A stretch of DNA of 64,000 nt from Cunninghamia lanceolata. Taxonomy: Eukaryota > Streptophyta > Pinopsida > Cupressales > Cupressaceae. Location: positions 310,001 through 374,000 of the forward strand of contig BSBN01000355.1 of assembly GCA_027924645.1 (NCBI GenBank), written 5' to 3'. The notes below the pieces were generated by a model. That model was not told the DNA's origin. It saw only the letters and a program-made list of their open reading frames with translations, and made no database searches. The position numbers and the translations under genes were made by a program. Shown one piece after another: positions 12,650 through 24,991 of this stretch (its first letter is position 1; every line of letters begins with the position of its first letter).

Positions 12650-13917
12650 TGTTATGGTGAAAAATAGAATGAAGAAGGCTAGCATGCACACTAGATTGAA
12701 AACCCTCTTTCACAATAACATTCAAGGACAAGACTGAGCCAAATCACTACCAAATGGAGGAGGATTTAGCTACAAATCTTTTTCTCTTCTTTTCTATGGA
12801 AAGATCTGATTTAATCAAGCCTTTTATCAAACCCTAGGTCAATCAATGCACTAAACCCTAGATTTGTAAAGATTTGATTATAACAAAAGATGTACACTAG
12901 ATATCTAGAAACTAATTTCACAAGAGTGATCAGGAAGATATCAAAACCTACGTCTCAAAAGCTAGAATTTAAGAGGACTATTTTGAAGGCACCCAAGTCG
13001 TAGAAGTTAGAATCTCCAAAAAATGCAAACTAGAGAAATGCTACAAAAGCTACCCTGATGTTAGATCTAGGGTTTGTTAAGGTAGAAAGACTAGGGTGCC
13101 TACACCAAAGTCTTGAATAGAGGAATATTCCTAAAATTTTGTGGGATCTCAAAACCTTAATCCTTACTCAGTCTTCCTATACTTTCACTTCCTAGATTTC
13201 ACACATGTAACCTACACGCAAGAAGAAAAGAAGGGGTTTGGGGGTTATGGTGTTTACAGACTTGCCTAAGTCAAATCCTGGGATAGCATTCAAACTTCCC
13301 AACACCGCTGTCTGATAGAGAGAGCATGTCCTTGTAGGGTAGAGGCTAAAACACAAAATCAATATGATGAAATCAAATGATGATGAACACAAATAATATC
13401 ACGTATGTGATGAAACCCTTAGGAGAATGAATTCTCTTCAACTCATAAGGAGAGATAGATGATAATTTAAAAAAACTGCAACAACACACAATGACAATAC
13501 AAATTTTCTCTAGAATCACAATGAATGATTTGAATACCTTTACTCTAATGCTTTAAGTTTGCTATCTCTATCTATCTTCACAATGAATTCAAAAACTCAC
13601 TTAAATATGATTTCCTGCTAACATTCATGAAATTAACCAAAAGGGTTGACAAGGAGAAACCTTTTGGAAGGGCCCAAGATGAAATCCATTTGAATTTGCC
13701 CAAACCAATCAGGGAGGACTCAGCTATGGGCACCCAAGTCCCAAGGCACCTTTTTGGTCTGGGGTAAGGTAGATTATGGGCCCCTTGTTCCCAATTTGCA
13801 TTGGTTTCAAGGGATTTTGTATCGGGATGAATATTTTGAATGTATAATGTTATCACAAGGACCTAGGAGCTAAACAAGGAGGTAAAAAGGCATGTGTCCA
13901 CTTTTTAATCCATAAAA
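12650..13917 (-). repeat. Level-1 LTR, left copy (3' LTR of the minus-strand element)
   Basis: 1,268 bases starting TGTTATGGTG and ending CCATAAAA, where the partner ends CCATAACA. Partner at 43,361-44,626. Short frames inside have no recognisable content. Confidence 0.88.
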
Positions 13918-15139
13918 TTTAGGCCCCACTTTAATGTGTGTATGATCTTATAATTAGTACATGCATTAAAGTATAGTTGAAGCACATCAAACACTAGAGC
14001 AAAGACACACCCTAAGTTTGGGGGATCATTTCTAGCCCCCAAGCTTAGGCAAACATAAGAAAACACTTGATAGTCACATAAGACACGGGGAGTATAGTAA
14101 GAAAGCACACAATACACGAAGAAAATAGTAAAGCACACAATACATGAAGAAGACTTCAAGACATGAACACAGACACACAAAAGACAACATACATGGAGAA
14201 AAGACACATGATTTAACAACTAAGAAACCCTAACTAGACGATGCGGGGAACTCATCACTATGTGCCACCATCAAAAGCACACAAAACACACAGCATGGAG
14301 GGAGCTCATTATTACATGCCTTTAGACCATGCAAAAACACACAAAACACATAGCATGGAGGGAGCTCATCACTACGCAACTTTAGACCACACAAAAAGCA
14401 TGCAAAAAACACAACGAAGACATGTGGAAAACATAGAATACATGAGCACCATAGAGTATATCGTCAACACATTATATGTCTTATACATAGTAAACACGGG
14501 CAATAGGGAGGAGGTCATCGCTACACTCTACTATCTAAGACACACCAAACACACCTGACAGTTGAGCTATGCTACCACAACTGCCAAAGACACACCTAAG
14601 GGTGAATAACTCAAGATCCGACCTCGCCTCTATAGAGGACTTTCAAAAGGATGTACAACTACTCAAGAGAAGACACAATCCTGCCTTCTGTAGAAGGGCT
14701 TTCAAAATGCAACCTCACTCACATCCGCGGATATCTTATAGTGAAAAGGAAGCATGCACAAAGAATACAACCCCACATGCATCACTCAAACACCTTATAG
14801 TGAAAAGGAGGTATACGCAAAACAAAATAAAGTACACAACCCCACCTCCATCCGCAAATGTCTTATAGTGAAAAGGAAGCATACACAAAACACACTTTAT
14901 CAGTAATATAAAAAATAATCATGGATAATATGCCCCCACCTTATAGTGATTGATCCTGCTTGCTAGTAGAAATCACATTTAAGGTAAGGTTGAAAACACA
15001 CAAGGGAACAAGAGCTTCCACAAAGCTCATGCCCCTAAGGTGACATGTGCTTACGATCGCCGAATGTTCCCAACAATCACACATGTTAGTATCATATGCT
15101 AACCATCAACAATATTCATGTACATAAATAAGGTAACAT
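13918..15139 (-). other. Level-1 internal region, 3' part, with short tandem repeats
   Basis: No recognisable coding domain. About three units of roughly 60 bp lie at 14,239-14,410, each with AGCATGGAGGGAGCTCAT and CACACAAAACACA. A second motif, CTTATAGTGAAAAGGAAGCA, recurs near 14,734, 14,793 and 14,861. Open frames here simply translate the repeats. Level 2 cuts the region at 15,144. Confidence 0.6.
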
Positions 15140-16096
15140 ACCACTATTGGGTGAATATTTTATCATTTAGCTAACTAACGGCAAAATGGTTATATTGCCA
15201 TAGCTATAACGAGACAAAGTCTCTCCTCTTTGCAAGGGGAGGTTCCCTCTAGATGATGAATTATTTCTAATAAACAACTTTTTACACTTATATAAACTAG
15301 AACTATGCTTGGGGTGTCTTCATTGCATCCTATTCTCTTTTCTCAGAATAGATATTTTTCTCTTCAAAATGATAACTTCAACAGAATTGATTTTGAATAA
15401 CTTCTTAACTGAGACAAACCATAGAAACACAAAGTCTCCTATTGCTTGACTTATATCCAACAAATAAACCTAATTGAATTCAAATGGAGCTCAAAGTCTC
15501 CACTCTCATCCAACATGATATAACTAGATTGAACACAATAGTTTGCAGTACAAAGTCTTTAAACAATTCTATTCTCACAAATGTAAACACAAACTTCCAT
15601 AATGAGAAAATAGCACAAAGTCTATTTAACTAGAACAAAAAACACTTCTTTCAATTTTCAATAAAACTCCACGATTCTAGAAATGATTCAATATAACATA
15701 ACACCAATGACGTAAGAACACTGATATCATAAAACAATATGATTCAACTCAAAGTTTGATACTCAAACTGCTTGCTTATATTAATATTTGCTTAAAATTT
15801 TGATAAACATGAAAAGCTCAAAGTCTTGATATGTTTTTAATTCGGCGGAGTTTCCTTGCAATAGATAAAATATAGAAATTACAAAAGAGGCCCTCTTTAC
15901 TTATAGGGAGAGGCCTTGAGAAAATTTAGGAAAAACCTAACTACTTTGACTTATTCAACAAAAGAGTCCTATTTGACTTGTGACTTCTTTTGTCTCACAT
16001 GTATTACATTTTGAGAAAATACATGTGAATATGTCCAAAACAAAATACAAATTGCATATATGAAAAATAAAATAAACTAAGGCATGAAAAAGAATT

Positions 16097-19000
16097 TCAG
16101 CTACCACCATCATTCTTCTTCAGAAATTTTTGGTACATGGTCCGCACTACTGACATCTCACATACATCAGGCTCAGCTGTATTATTAGAAATGGTACGAG
16201 CCCTGAGAACTACATCCTTGACCGCCTTTATCACTTTCTCATGTTTTCAAGATTATCCTTCAAATTTTCAAAGGTTGAGTGATGATCATAAAGACTATCC
16301 ATCGAAACCACTGTAGGCACTTCATCTTCAAACTTCTACTGAACCATCTTCTCAAAAGCATGAATCATTTCCTCTGTAGAGAGAAACTTATGATCTTCAC
16401 CTATTAGAGTTCATGGTAGTTCCTCTAACATGTGTAGAAGTGAGACATCACTATCTTCACTATTTTCTCGTACTTGGCACAAGTCATCAAGTAAACCTCT
16501 TATCACATTAATGTGATGGGTAATAGATTCTTTGGTCTTGAGATAAGACTCTCTGTTTGAAATGATACCAATGGAAATCAAATTCTTTATTTTGATTTTC
16601 TTCACCTCAATCCATTCTTCTAAACTATCCTCTTGATCTTAAAGTTCTTGAGAAAGTTAATCAACAATATCATCTAACTCAGCTTTTACCTTTGTCATTT
16701 TTTCCTTTCTTTCCATTGTGGTCTTTAAGAGAACACTACCTTGTGCCAACAATCATTCCACAATGTCACCAACCACTCTTCCTTTGGCTTGAATCTTCTC
16801 AACCTTTTGAATCAAAGGGTCCTCTACAGTAAATGCCATTGGTTCCATCATCTCTGATGATTTTACTATTTTATGAAGGATAGTAGCAAGTTGTTTTGTC
16901 TTTGCTTTGTATTGCTCTTTTTCTTTCTTTACCTCATCAAATTTTAAAAGCAATGAGCTTGTTGTAGCTTGAAAATATAACTTGATACCTTCATGAGTCA
17001 GCTTACCTAACTCAACTCTAGAAATAATATAATCATTCATATCAAAGGTATCTATAGTAGCATCATCCAGTGGCTTAGCAATTTCCACATACCTAACTCC
17101 TTTTTCATCAATTAGCCTAGAAATAGTTTTAGGCTTCTTCTTCTGAGTTTTTGGTTTAACAGACAACAATTTTTCAATCTCAATATCATCTGGCATGATA
17201 GCCTGCTTTTTCATTTTGGAAGTATAGGCAGACAACCATGGAGGTAGTGTTGAGGCTCCAACATTTGGAGAAGAGCCAATTACGTGCTTTACTGGATCCA
17301 TACTTGTGCCTGTTATAGTGACAATGGGAGAGGTGTTGGTAAAAACTGCACTTGTATCAACAATCTTCTCTAAACCATCAAGAAGATGTTCTAAAATGTT
17401 TTGTTCACCAATATCAAATGATGAAGAAGACAAACTAGGGATAGAACTAGAAGAGTCAAAAACAGTCCCAAAGCTTGTTCTCATAGAGGGATGGGTATTA
17501 TCAGAAGACATAATAAAAATAGGAGAAATAGGGACATTAGAGACTATTAGAAAATTATTAGAAGTAGAAACATGAGGCAAAGAAGTAGAAACTTTAGGCT
17601 CTAATGGAATATCTTTCTGAGGAGACTATTGTGAGCCACCAAGTTGTTCCTGTTCGACATCTTTCTCTTTCTCTTGTTCCTTATCACTTTCCTCATCAAG
17701 TTTCCCAAACACCTCTACCTTCTTAGCATCATTAGGTTCCTTATCATCTTTTTGTTCAATCTCAATATTTTTAATCTCCATTTTATCAACATTCCTTTCT
17801 TCAACACCTGATTCTGTAGTAGTAGAGGTTCCTGCAATCTCCTTCTTCTTTCCTCCATTAGATACAAACTTAATTTTTGGCTTATGCACCTCAGAAGAAG
17901 AAGCAGAATCACTTTTATTCTTTGTTTTATTCTCTACCTTTTTCCCTATCTTCTCCTACAACTCAGTTTATGATCCAATAAGAAATTCTTTTAGACTGAT
18001 ACCTTTGCTTCCTAACCACACATTTGTATTTGCTAGTATAGGTTGGAATCTCTTTCTGATAGAAGTTTCCTCTTTAACAGACCATTTGATCTCTGGAAGA
18101 GGTGAGGCGTAAATGTTCTCAACATTATATTTGGGATCCAAGACATCCCCTTCATCCTCCATACCTTATGGGATATCTGCTAGGCCCAATTCTTCAATCT
18201 GACTTAGGTGAAGTCTGCAATAATCTAGCTTCCTGATCTCATTCTGTGTCCTGGGATCAGCCCAAACATCTTCAACCATAGGCAAGTGAAATACTGGCCT
18301 TCTCTTGATTTTATCTTGTACCCTTCTGTAATCAAAATGATCCCTTTTCTTGAAGGTGACCAATTGCATTTCTGATTCAACTGCATTTTCCTTGGTAGTT
18401 GATTGAACAGAATACCTGCCAATTTCTATAGGAAACTTAATTCCTGACTTCTTTAGCTCCATCTGCTTATCGTGCACAACAATCAATTGCCTTCATAGCT
18501 CCATTAGAATAATTCTCTCATTGGGATACCGTGGAAGCATATATGGATAGCCGGGATAATACTCAACTCTTAGGTAAGTAAAAGTTGGGAACTGCAAAAA
18601 CAAACAACCAAAAGAATTGACCACTTCCTAGGCCTCATTCGATACTCTCTTATGCTCAATCTCATTATCCTAGAGACACATGAACAGTGAAAAGAAAGCA
18701 TCATTAACTCTACGGAAATGATGAATTGATCCCTTTAGAGTAATTTGGGGATAGTACTGATAGACTGGAACTAATCTCTGATCACCGTCTTGAGTTAAAC
18801 TAGGAAAAATCCTCATACTAGCAGCAACATACACTAGATATGAAGTCATATAAAACTTGAAAGTTGTATTAACTTTCACCAGTTGATCATGCAGAGCATT
18901 ACTAATCTATTCACCCCAGAAGATCTTCTGTTGGCCCTTAAGAATCACCTTAATATATATATATATATCCATTCATGAAACTTGGATGAAGAAGGAAGAC

Positions 19001-19625
19001 CTCTGATCTGACTTAGCAGTGTAATCAAATCACTTACCTCCTCAACAAAATCACTTCTCAAGAGCTCCTTAGGCCATGTGGACAAGTTCCTTCGAGGAGT
19101 CGTCATCCACTTACTATTAATATGTTTCTTTACAGCTTCCACATCTTCCTCAAAATCTCTTTGACCTTGAGCAAAATCTATTTCTTCAATGTTTTCTATA
19201 GGTGGACACATGAAAATCTTGTCAGGAAACTCTGCATCTAATCTCATGATTACATTTCCTTGAGAATTAGAAATAGTCCTGGTATCCCTATTATAGTGGA
19301 TTACCACTTGAAGAACAAATTCTAGGCTATGTGCTGCAACAGGAAAAGAAGCGACCAGATGAATGTTAGTGTTGATAATCCTCTGCATGTATCGAGGAGG
19401 ATTGGACTACTTTGTTCTATCCATGAACTCATCCATGTCTACATGACCAATCTTTGTGTCTCTTATCTTGTCCACATTAGAATGTAATGAAGTCATGGGG
19501 AAAACCCCTTGGTACTTATACTTCATGATTTTGGCCTTTGATGGAGATGGCTCTGACATCAGCTTTATGAAGAGAACTAGAAATGGTGTCAACCGCAGAT
19601 GTTTGATGAAACTGCAAAAAGTCAT
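16097..19625 (-). pseudogene. Long LTR-encoded reading frame, left copy (unknown protein)
   Basis: I do not recognise this protein. A sense frame of about 1,170 codons lies wholly inside the LTR. From the ATG at 19,625 it reads through MKYKYQGVFPMTSLHSN, MRLDAEFPDKIFMCPP and SDFVEEVSDLITLLSQIRGL, shifts frame in a TA run near 18,955-18,968, and stays in one frame to about 16,400: FKFYMTSYLVYVAASMRIF, HLSQIEELGLADIP, a Lys/Glu-rich tract (17,630-17,900), a Ser-rich tract (SSSSIPSLSSSSFDIGEQ) and a charged helical C-terminus (KFDEVKKEKEQYKAKTKQL). At least six of its stops are sense codons in the right copy, so the ancestor was open. A few stops are shared, so the parent already carried some damage. 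Confidence 0.75.
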
Positions 19626-19794
19626 GATCTCATAGTTAGGGGAAAAATGGGCAAATTAGGGTTACTACAAATTGATGATCATGAATACGGGAACATGTAT
19701 TGAAGGGCTTGAGAGCACGTAAGTCAAGAAAATAAGCGAAAGCGGGCCAAAGTTATTAAAAGGCAAAATTTCCTAGTGTTAGGAAAATTTTTAG

Positions 19795-20330
19795 GGCGAC
19801 ATGCATGGGCGGCTAAAATGGCCGCTCCTATATGTGGAGTAGGTCACTTACCATGCAAGGTCAGCTATTTTGACTACCACTGCATATGAGGAAAAAACTA
19901 TTTTTGATGTAGGGGTGGTCATTTTGACCTCCCTTACATGAGGGTAAAAATGAAAGGCACTGTGTGCATAGGCGGCGAAAATGCCCGCTCAGGCATGTTG
20001 GAGAAAAAATGTCAAATGTTTAGATGCGAAGTCAGTTGAAATGACCTCTCATACACCTTATTGTCGAAACCTTAAGCACATATAGTAGCAGTGGTTTTTA
20101 CCAATTCAGCATGTAATATTAAAAGTTTAATTTCCATGTAGGGGCGGTGTTTTAAACCGCCCTTGCATGAGGGTAAAAACAAAGACAAGGCATATGTATC
20201 GGTGGTGGTTTTCACTACCAATACATGTGATTTGATTTAAGAAAGAATGTGAGGGTGGCAAATTTTGCCGCCCTTACATTCAGGGTTAATGTTGAAGCAT
20301 GGTCAGTGGATTTCACTGCCATTACATTCA
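19795..20330. repeat. Array of GC-rich hairpins, left LTR
   Basis: About nine imperfect inverted repeats at 50-60-base spacing, each like ATGTAGGGGCGGT - A/T-rich loop - ACCGCCCTTACAT. Clear ones lie near 19,808, 19,908, 19,968, 20,137 (GGGGCGGT with ACCGCCC) and 20,250. They stand just upstream of the LTR reading frame in sense orientation. Degenerate relatives continue at 20,890-21,070. Confidence 0.75.
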
Positions 20331-21324
20331 ATGACAAAATCATATGGGACAAGGCATCATTGGCAAAAAATACTAACGATACACATAGGTTGAAAACAAG
20401 TTTTAAACCTAAGACCCATTTAGGAAAATCCATGAAAAATGAAAAATTAGGGTTCCATGGAAAAATAAATTGTTTTAAAATGACAGTAATAAAAAGAAAC
20501 ACAAACTATACCAAGGTTTCCAAAACATAAACGATGATGAATTAAACAACAAAACATCCAAACAATAAAGTTTACAAAACAATCATTTTAAACAATCAAT
20601 GAAACCCTAGTTTTATAACAGAAACTAAAAATAAAAAATAACAACTTACCTCAGAAAATAAACCAAAACCCTAAGCGCGACCTCGAAGTCAAAAGAAATC
20701 CACCTGAATCTGCAATCCATGCATTAAAACAATCTCAAGGAAGGTTTACTAGTTGTTTGGGAGGTTAGAGGATGAAAAATAAACAAAAAACAATGAACAA
20801 AGACCTTTAAAAGGTTAAAACCAATACATTAATGGTGATATGAGTGATATTAATGTCACTACAGTTTACGTGATCTATAAAGATATACTTGGGCGACAGA
20901 ATCTACCGACAATACATATCAATGTGCTACATGCATAAGCGGCGAAAAAGACCACTCGAAGATATTTAAACTTTGATGGAAAAAATGCATGAGTGGAAAT
21001 ATTTAATGCCCCTACATGTCGCTCAAAATTAAAACAAACATGTAAAAGCAATGGATTTGACTGACCTTGCATGTTTGTCAGAAAAATGACTAACACCTAG
21101 AAATAGTCAAAATTGATATTCCAACAAGCTTATGACCTAAATTGATTTCATGAATCTTGAGAAACCAACCAAGGGGAATGCCATAATTCATCCCAAGGCA
21201 TCAAAATACTTTGCATGAAGCCAAGAGAACTTTCCTTGATTTGCGAACTTAGGGTGTAGGCTATGAAACAGACAAGTTTCATAGGGGTCGTTCTACAAAA
21301 TGAGCACAACTAATTTTGAGGACA

Positions 21325-21526
21325 ATATCTGGCTCTAACTGAGGAACTTCCTTTGATAATTCTTTGAAATGATAAAAGGGAGTAGAATCCAGTCTTTAAG
21401 TGCTTTCATCCATGCCATTGGGCCGTAGAGTCAAGCTACCAAAAGAAAAGAAAAAAAAAGACTACACAAAAACAAAAAAGAAAAACACAAAACTATACAA
21501 ATATACAAATGAACTTATCTGATACT
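21325..21526 (-). other. Short spacer between integrase end and left level-2 LTR
   Basis: Holds the A-rich plus-strand stretch 21,438-21,500 and no gene. The 13 bases next to the LTR (minus TAGAGCCAGATAT) are only mildly purine-rich, so the polypurine tract is not obvious. Confidence 0.5.
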
Positions 21527-22780
21527 TCAAGGATTGAAATGCTTTAAATGTTGTCCACTATGTGGTAGCAAGAATGATGTCCCATCTTGGTACTCCAACA
21601 AGAAACTATTCTCACCACAAAATTGGTGAATGACGAATGGACCTCTCCATAGGGAATCAAACTTCCCATGCATTCCTTTTGGTTCTCTCCTCATGTCCCA
21701 TAACAACACTTGATCCTCAATTTGAAATTCTCTATCCTTCGCCTTCTTGTCAAAAAGTTTCTTGACCTAACTTTGATGCTCAATAATATGGTCTACTACC
21801 ATAACCCACTACTCCTCAAGTTTAGAGAGGTACATTATTCATTTGTCAATGGAAATTTCAAAAGTTCTATCTTCCACTGCTTTTGCCAACTTCAAAGCTG
21901 GTAATTCCAAAGTAATCGGTATTTTTATATTTAAACCATATAGAAGCTGAAATGGTGACATACCTATTGCCCTCTTAGGGGTAATTCTGTTAGCCCATAA
22001 AGCATCAAACAAAGCTTTATGCCACATTCTTTGATTATCCTCCACCAGTTTCCTGATAATTGTAACTAGATTCTTGTTACTAGATTCTGCCTGACCATTC
22101 CCTTGCGGATAATAGTCTGATGAATGTGAAAGGATGATCCCATATTCAAAGGAAAAACTAGTGATCTCATTTGAAGAAAAACATGCAGCATTATCTGCTA
22201 CAATTTTGTTTGGAACTCCAAACCAAGAAATGATATTCTCCTTGAGAAAAATATACTACCTCAAAAGTAGCATGCTTAACTGGAATTGTCTCCACCCACT
22301 TGGTGAAGTAATCTATTGTAGTGAGAAAAAAATTGTGTCCCACACTCAATGGTGGGTTCACAACACCAATGAAGTCAATGCCCCATTGCTAAAATGGTTC
22401 TTCAATCACAACTGGCTTTAGTGGTAGTGCGGCTAACTTAGGCTTCCCAACAAATTGCTAGTAGAGTTCACATCTATGTACCCAGTTGTACACATCTTGA
22501 AATAATGTAGGCCAATAATACCTATCCCACAAAATTTTATGAGCTGTTACAGGTGCAGAAAAATGTCAAACACATGCCAAATTGTGAAAAGACTCTAAAA
22601 GTTTGCTTTGTTGTGCTTTATCCACACAATGGAGAAAAACTCCATCAAGGCTTCTTTTATATAAACCATTATCCCATAAGACATAGTTGGCAGCCTTTAA
22701 CTTGATAGTTCGCTTCTCTTTATAAGATAAATGAGAAGGACACTCACCATATGTGAGAAAATAAGTGATATTGGAATACC
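21527..22780 (-). pseudogene. Level-2 Gypsy integrase
   Basis: Integrase inserts the cDNA. Read leftward: a zinc-domain stretch ending WPTLFQDVYNWVHRCELYQQ, then the catalytic core with all three acidic residues visible: QWGIDFIG (Asp, near 22,375), KIVADNAACF (Asp, near 22,190) and YYPQGNGQAES (Glu, near 22,095). MWHKALFDALWANRITPKRA and the C-terminal RRGP-like stretch KFDSLWRGPFVIHQF follow, ending at a stop at 21,527 after HSGQHLKHFNP. Several nonsense codons and frameshifts (near 22,250 and 21,840) break it. No chromodomain is seen, as expected for Tat elements. Confidence 0.88.
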
Positions 22781-22781
22781 A

Positions 22782-23658
22782 CTAATCTATTGGAGTAACA
22801 AAGAGAATAGCTGGAACATCCTCGACCTCTACCTCTTCTTCACCTGTTTCTTTTGGGACATTATCAACAATCAACGAACATAAACCTCTCCCATGTACAA
22901 GCTTGGTGGGTTTGATATCAAGATCAAATTCTTGAATTTTGGCAATCCAATTGCCCATTTTAGTCCCAAATTCTTGTTGTGTTAGGATAGATTTCACTGT
23001 TGTGTCCAGCTCCAAAACAATAGTATGTGAATTCAGAATGTAAAACCTGAAATGCTTCATCGCCTTGACTACAGTGTAAGCATGTTTCTCCATATTTGAG
23101 TATTTAAGTTCATGAGCCTTCAATGGACAACTCATAAACGAAATCATAGATTCCACACCCTCTTCATTCTGCTAAACCAGAATCACTGAAAGTGTATGCT
23201 CGGAAGCATAACTATACATTATGAAATCTTTAGTGTAGTCAGGACACACTAGAATCAGAGCATGAGATATGGCCCTTTTAATGTCCTCGAAAGCTGCTTT
23301 ACCTTCTGTACTCCAACGAAAAGTGGTCTTACCTTTCATCATATTGACAATATGACAAGTTTTCTTTGTGAATTCCGGAATGAACCTCCGCAAAAAATTC
23401 ACCTTCCCAAAGAAAGAATGAACAACAGTCTTACTAGTAGGCAAAGTAAGACTCTGGATAGATTTGACTCTTTCTAAGTCAATTTTAGTACCTTCTCTGG
23501 ACACAATGTGACTGAGAAGCTTACCTTCTGTAACCCCAAAAATTGATTTCTTAGGATTAAGAGAAATACCATTTTGACGACACCATTCCAGTACCTATCG
23601 CAAGTGGTAGGCATAATCTTGATGATTTTTAGAGAAAATGGTCAAGTCATCAAGGTAC
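22782..23658 (-). pseudogene. Level-2 Gypsy RT (distal part) and RNase H
   Basis: This is the second half of RT after the level-3 insertion. It resumes at YLDDLTIFSK, then NGISLNPKKSIFGVTEGKLL, VHSFFGKVNFLRRFIPEF and the connection domain. RNase H follows: YSYASEHTLSVILV, where family members have Asp in place of the second Tyr (so the first catalytic Asp is probably lost), then KYSNMEKHAYTVVKAMKHFRF and IAKIQEFDLDIKPTKLVHG. Stops near 23,594 and 23,173 interrupt the frame. Confidence 0.88.
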
Positions 23659-24757
23659 TGTTGATAACTGAGAGGGGGGGTGAATCAGTTATCTTAATTA
23701 TTTCAGCTTTCTGAACTTTCTTAATAATTAATGTAGCATCAATTCAAATAAGCAAACATAACCATAAAATGGAAATACACATGACACAATATTTTTGACA
23801 TGGAAACCCTGTTAAGGGAGAAAACCACGGGGTGATTAACCCAAGATTGTATTCTCTATTAGAAGAATAGAAATACAAAATGACACTTGCCAATTAGGGC
23901 TCACTGCCTGAGCACACTGCTCACAAGAGGCTCACTACCTACAAGAAACTTACTATCTACAAGATGTAAGAAGAATAACAAGATCCTTGAACTGATGAGA
24001 AGCATCCACATATGCTGAGGTTTAGTTCCAGTTTAGGCTCAATACACTGATTTGCTACACTTCATCCTTCCTCTTCCCATGTGCTGCTGTCCTTTTACAT
24101 ACCGAACCTTCCTTACTACTTTCACTTTGCTCTTCTACTTTACTTCACACTACACCACTTACACACAACACACCTTCACATCTAAATCCATCTTGTATAT
24201 ATATCCACACAAGTGATTTCAACACTTTTCTAGTCGACATCCGAAATAGTCAATATTATCTCAAACTTTAGTCTGTCGGCTAAATCCTTGCTTCCCAAGT
24301 GAAGTGGATAAAAAAGAAACTTATAGAAGTCATCTAATAAGTTGGCCAATCATGAAAGATACCTTAGGAATCTTTATCACCATCAACATCTCATCCGGAA
24401 TAACTTCTGATGCTCTACCTATCAGTTCTTCCTCTGTTTGTTCTATCAAACCAGACCCTAATACTTGAATGCTTATATCTCTTTACTCTTTCATCACCGG
24501 AGGCTCAATTCCTGGAATCTATTGGTCAAGGTACTCCTCTTGACTTTCCCAAGTCCACACTTTCCAAAGATACTTCCTTTGAGAGATCTAGACCTGACTG
24601 TCCAACCTTTCCACATACTCTGTTCTTGCTTAGTGGACCACAACATTCTTCAATCTAACTTCTGGTATAGACACACCATGTCCTGCGGATGTGTGGGATG
24701 AACTTTGTTGCCATCAATGACAACATTCATGAATCCATATAGTGTCTCTTGCCAAAA
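23659..24757 (-). repeat. Level-3 LTR, left copy (3' LTR)
   Basis: 1,099 bases. Plus-strand start TGTTGATAACTG, with the U5 stem-loop at 23,663-23,693. Repeated GGCTCACT(G/A)CC motifs at 23,908-23,960. TATA-like TATATATAT at 24,196-24,204. The outer end reads GCCAAAA where the partner has ACCAACA. Confidence 0.92.
24196..24204 (-). promoter_or_regulatory. Possible TATA box of the level-3 LTR
   Basis: An ATATATATA run preceded by GTGTGG on the minus strand, shared by the partner LTR at 30,422-30,430. About 550 bases downstream of the minus-strand LTR start, reasonable for the U3/R boundary. Not proven. Confidence 0.4.
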
Positions 24758-24758
24758 A

Positions 24759-24906
24759 TCTCCCCCTTTGGCATTGATGGCAACACTTAGTGAAAAATGA
24801 CTGTCACACTATACTCCCCCTTGGCTGATGCTCAGTCTCTATGTATATTTTCCGGAGCTCCCCCTTAGCTAGATTCAACATTTTTCACTTCTCATCACTC
24901 CCCTTT
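24759..24906 (-). other. Multiple polypurine tracts of the level-3 element
   Basis: On the minus strand, AAGGGGGAG-type tracts lie at 24,759-24,769 (next to the LTR), 24,814-24,822, 24,859-24,866 and 24,899-24,906. Same arrangement as in the Copia element at 9,491-9,715, which supports Sirevirus affinity despite the absence of pol. Confidence 0.8.
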
Positions 24907-24991
24907 GACATCAATGGCAGAGGGTGGGGTCCGCACACCAAAATTTTCAAAAATTTAACTTAGGTGCATAAGTATATCATCTGGTTGTACT

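Larger units (their letters stand above)
15145..21324 (-). repeat. Level-2 LTR, left copy (3' LTR)
   Basis: About 6.18 kb. Starts TATTGGGTGAA (TGTTGGGTGAA in the partner) and ends GAGGACA. It carries the long LTR reading frame (16,097-19,625) and the hairpin array (about 19,795-20,330). Outside these, 15,145-16,096 and 20,340-21,324 show no gene. Confidence 0.88.

Noticed and set aside
13192..13392. Small minus-strand frame repeated at 43,877-44,101
   Set aside because: Both copies lie in the level-1 LTR pair; the duplication reflects the LTR, and the short frames differ and have no domain.
14230..14558. Frames with HHYVPPSKAHKTHSMEGAHYY-like repeats
   Set aside because: Direct translation of the 60-bp tandem repeats; no start context or conservation argues for a protein.
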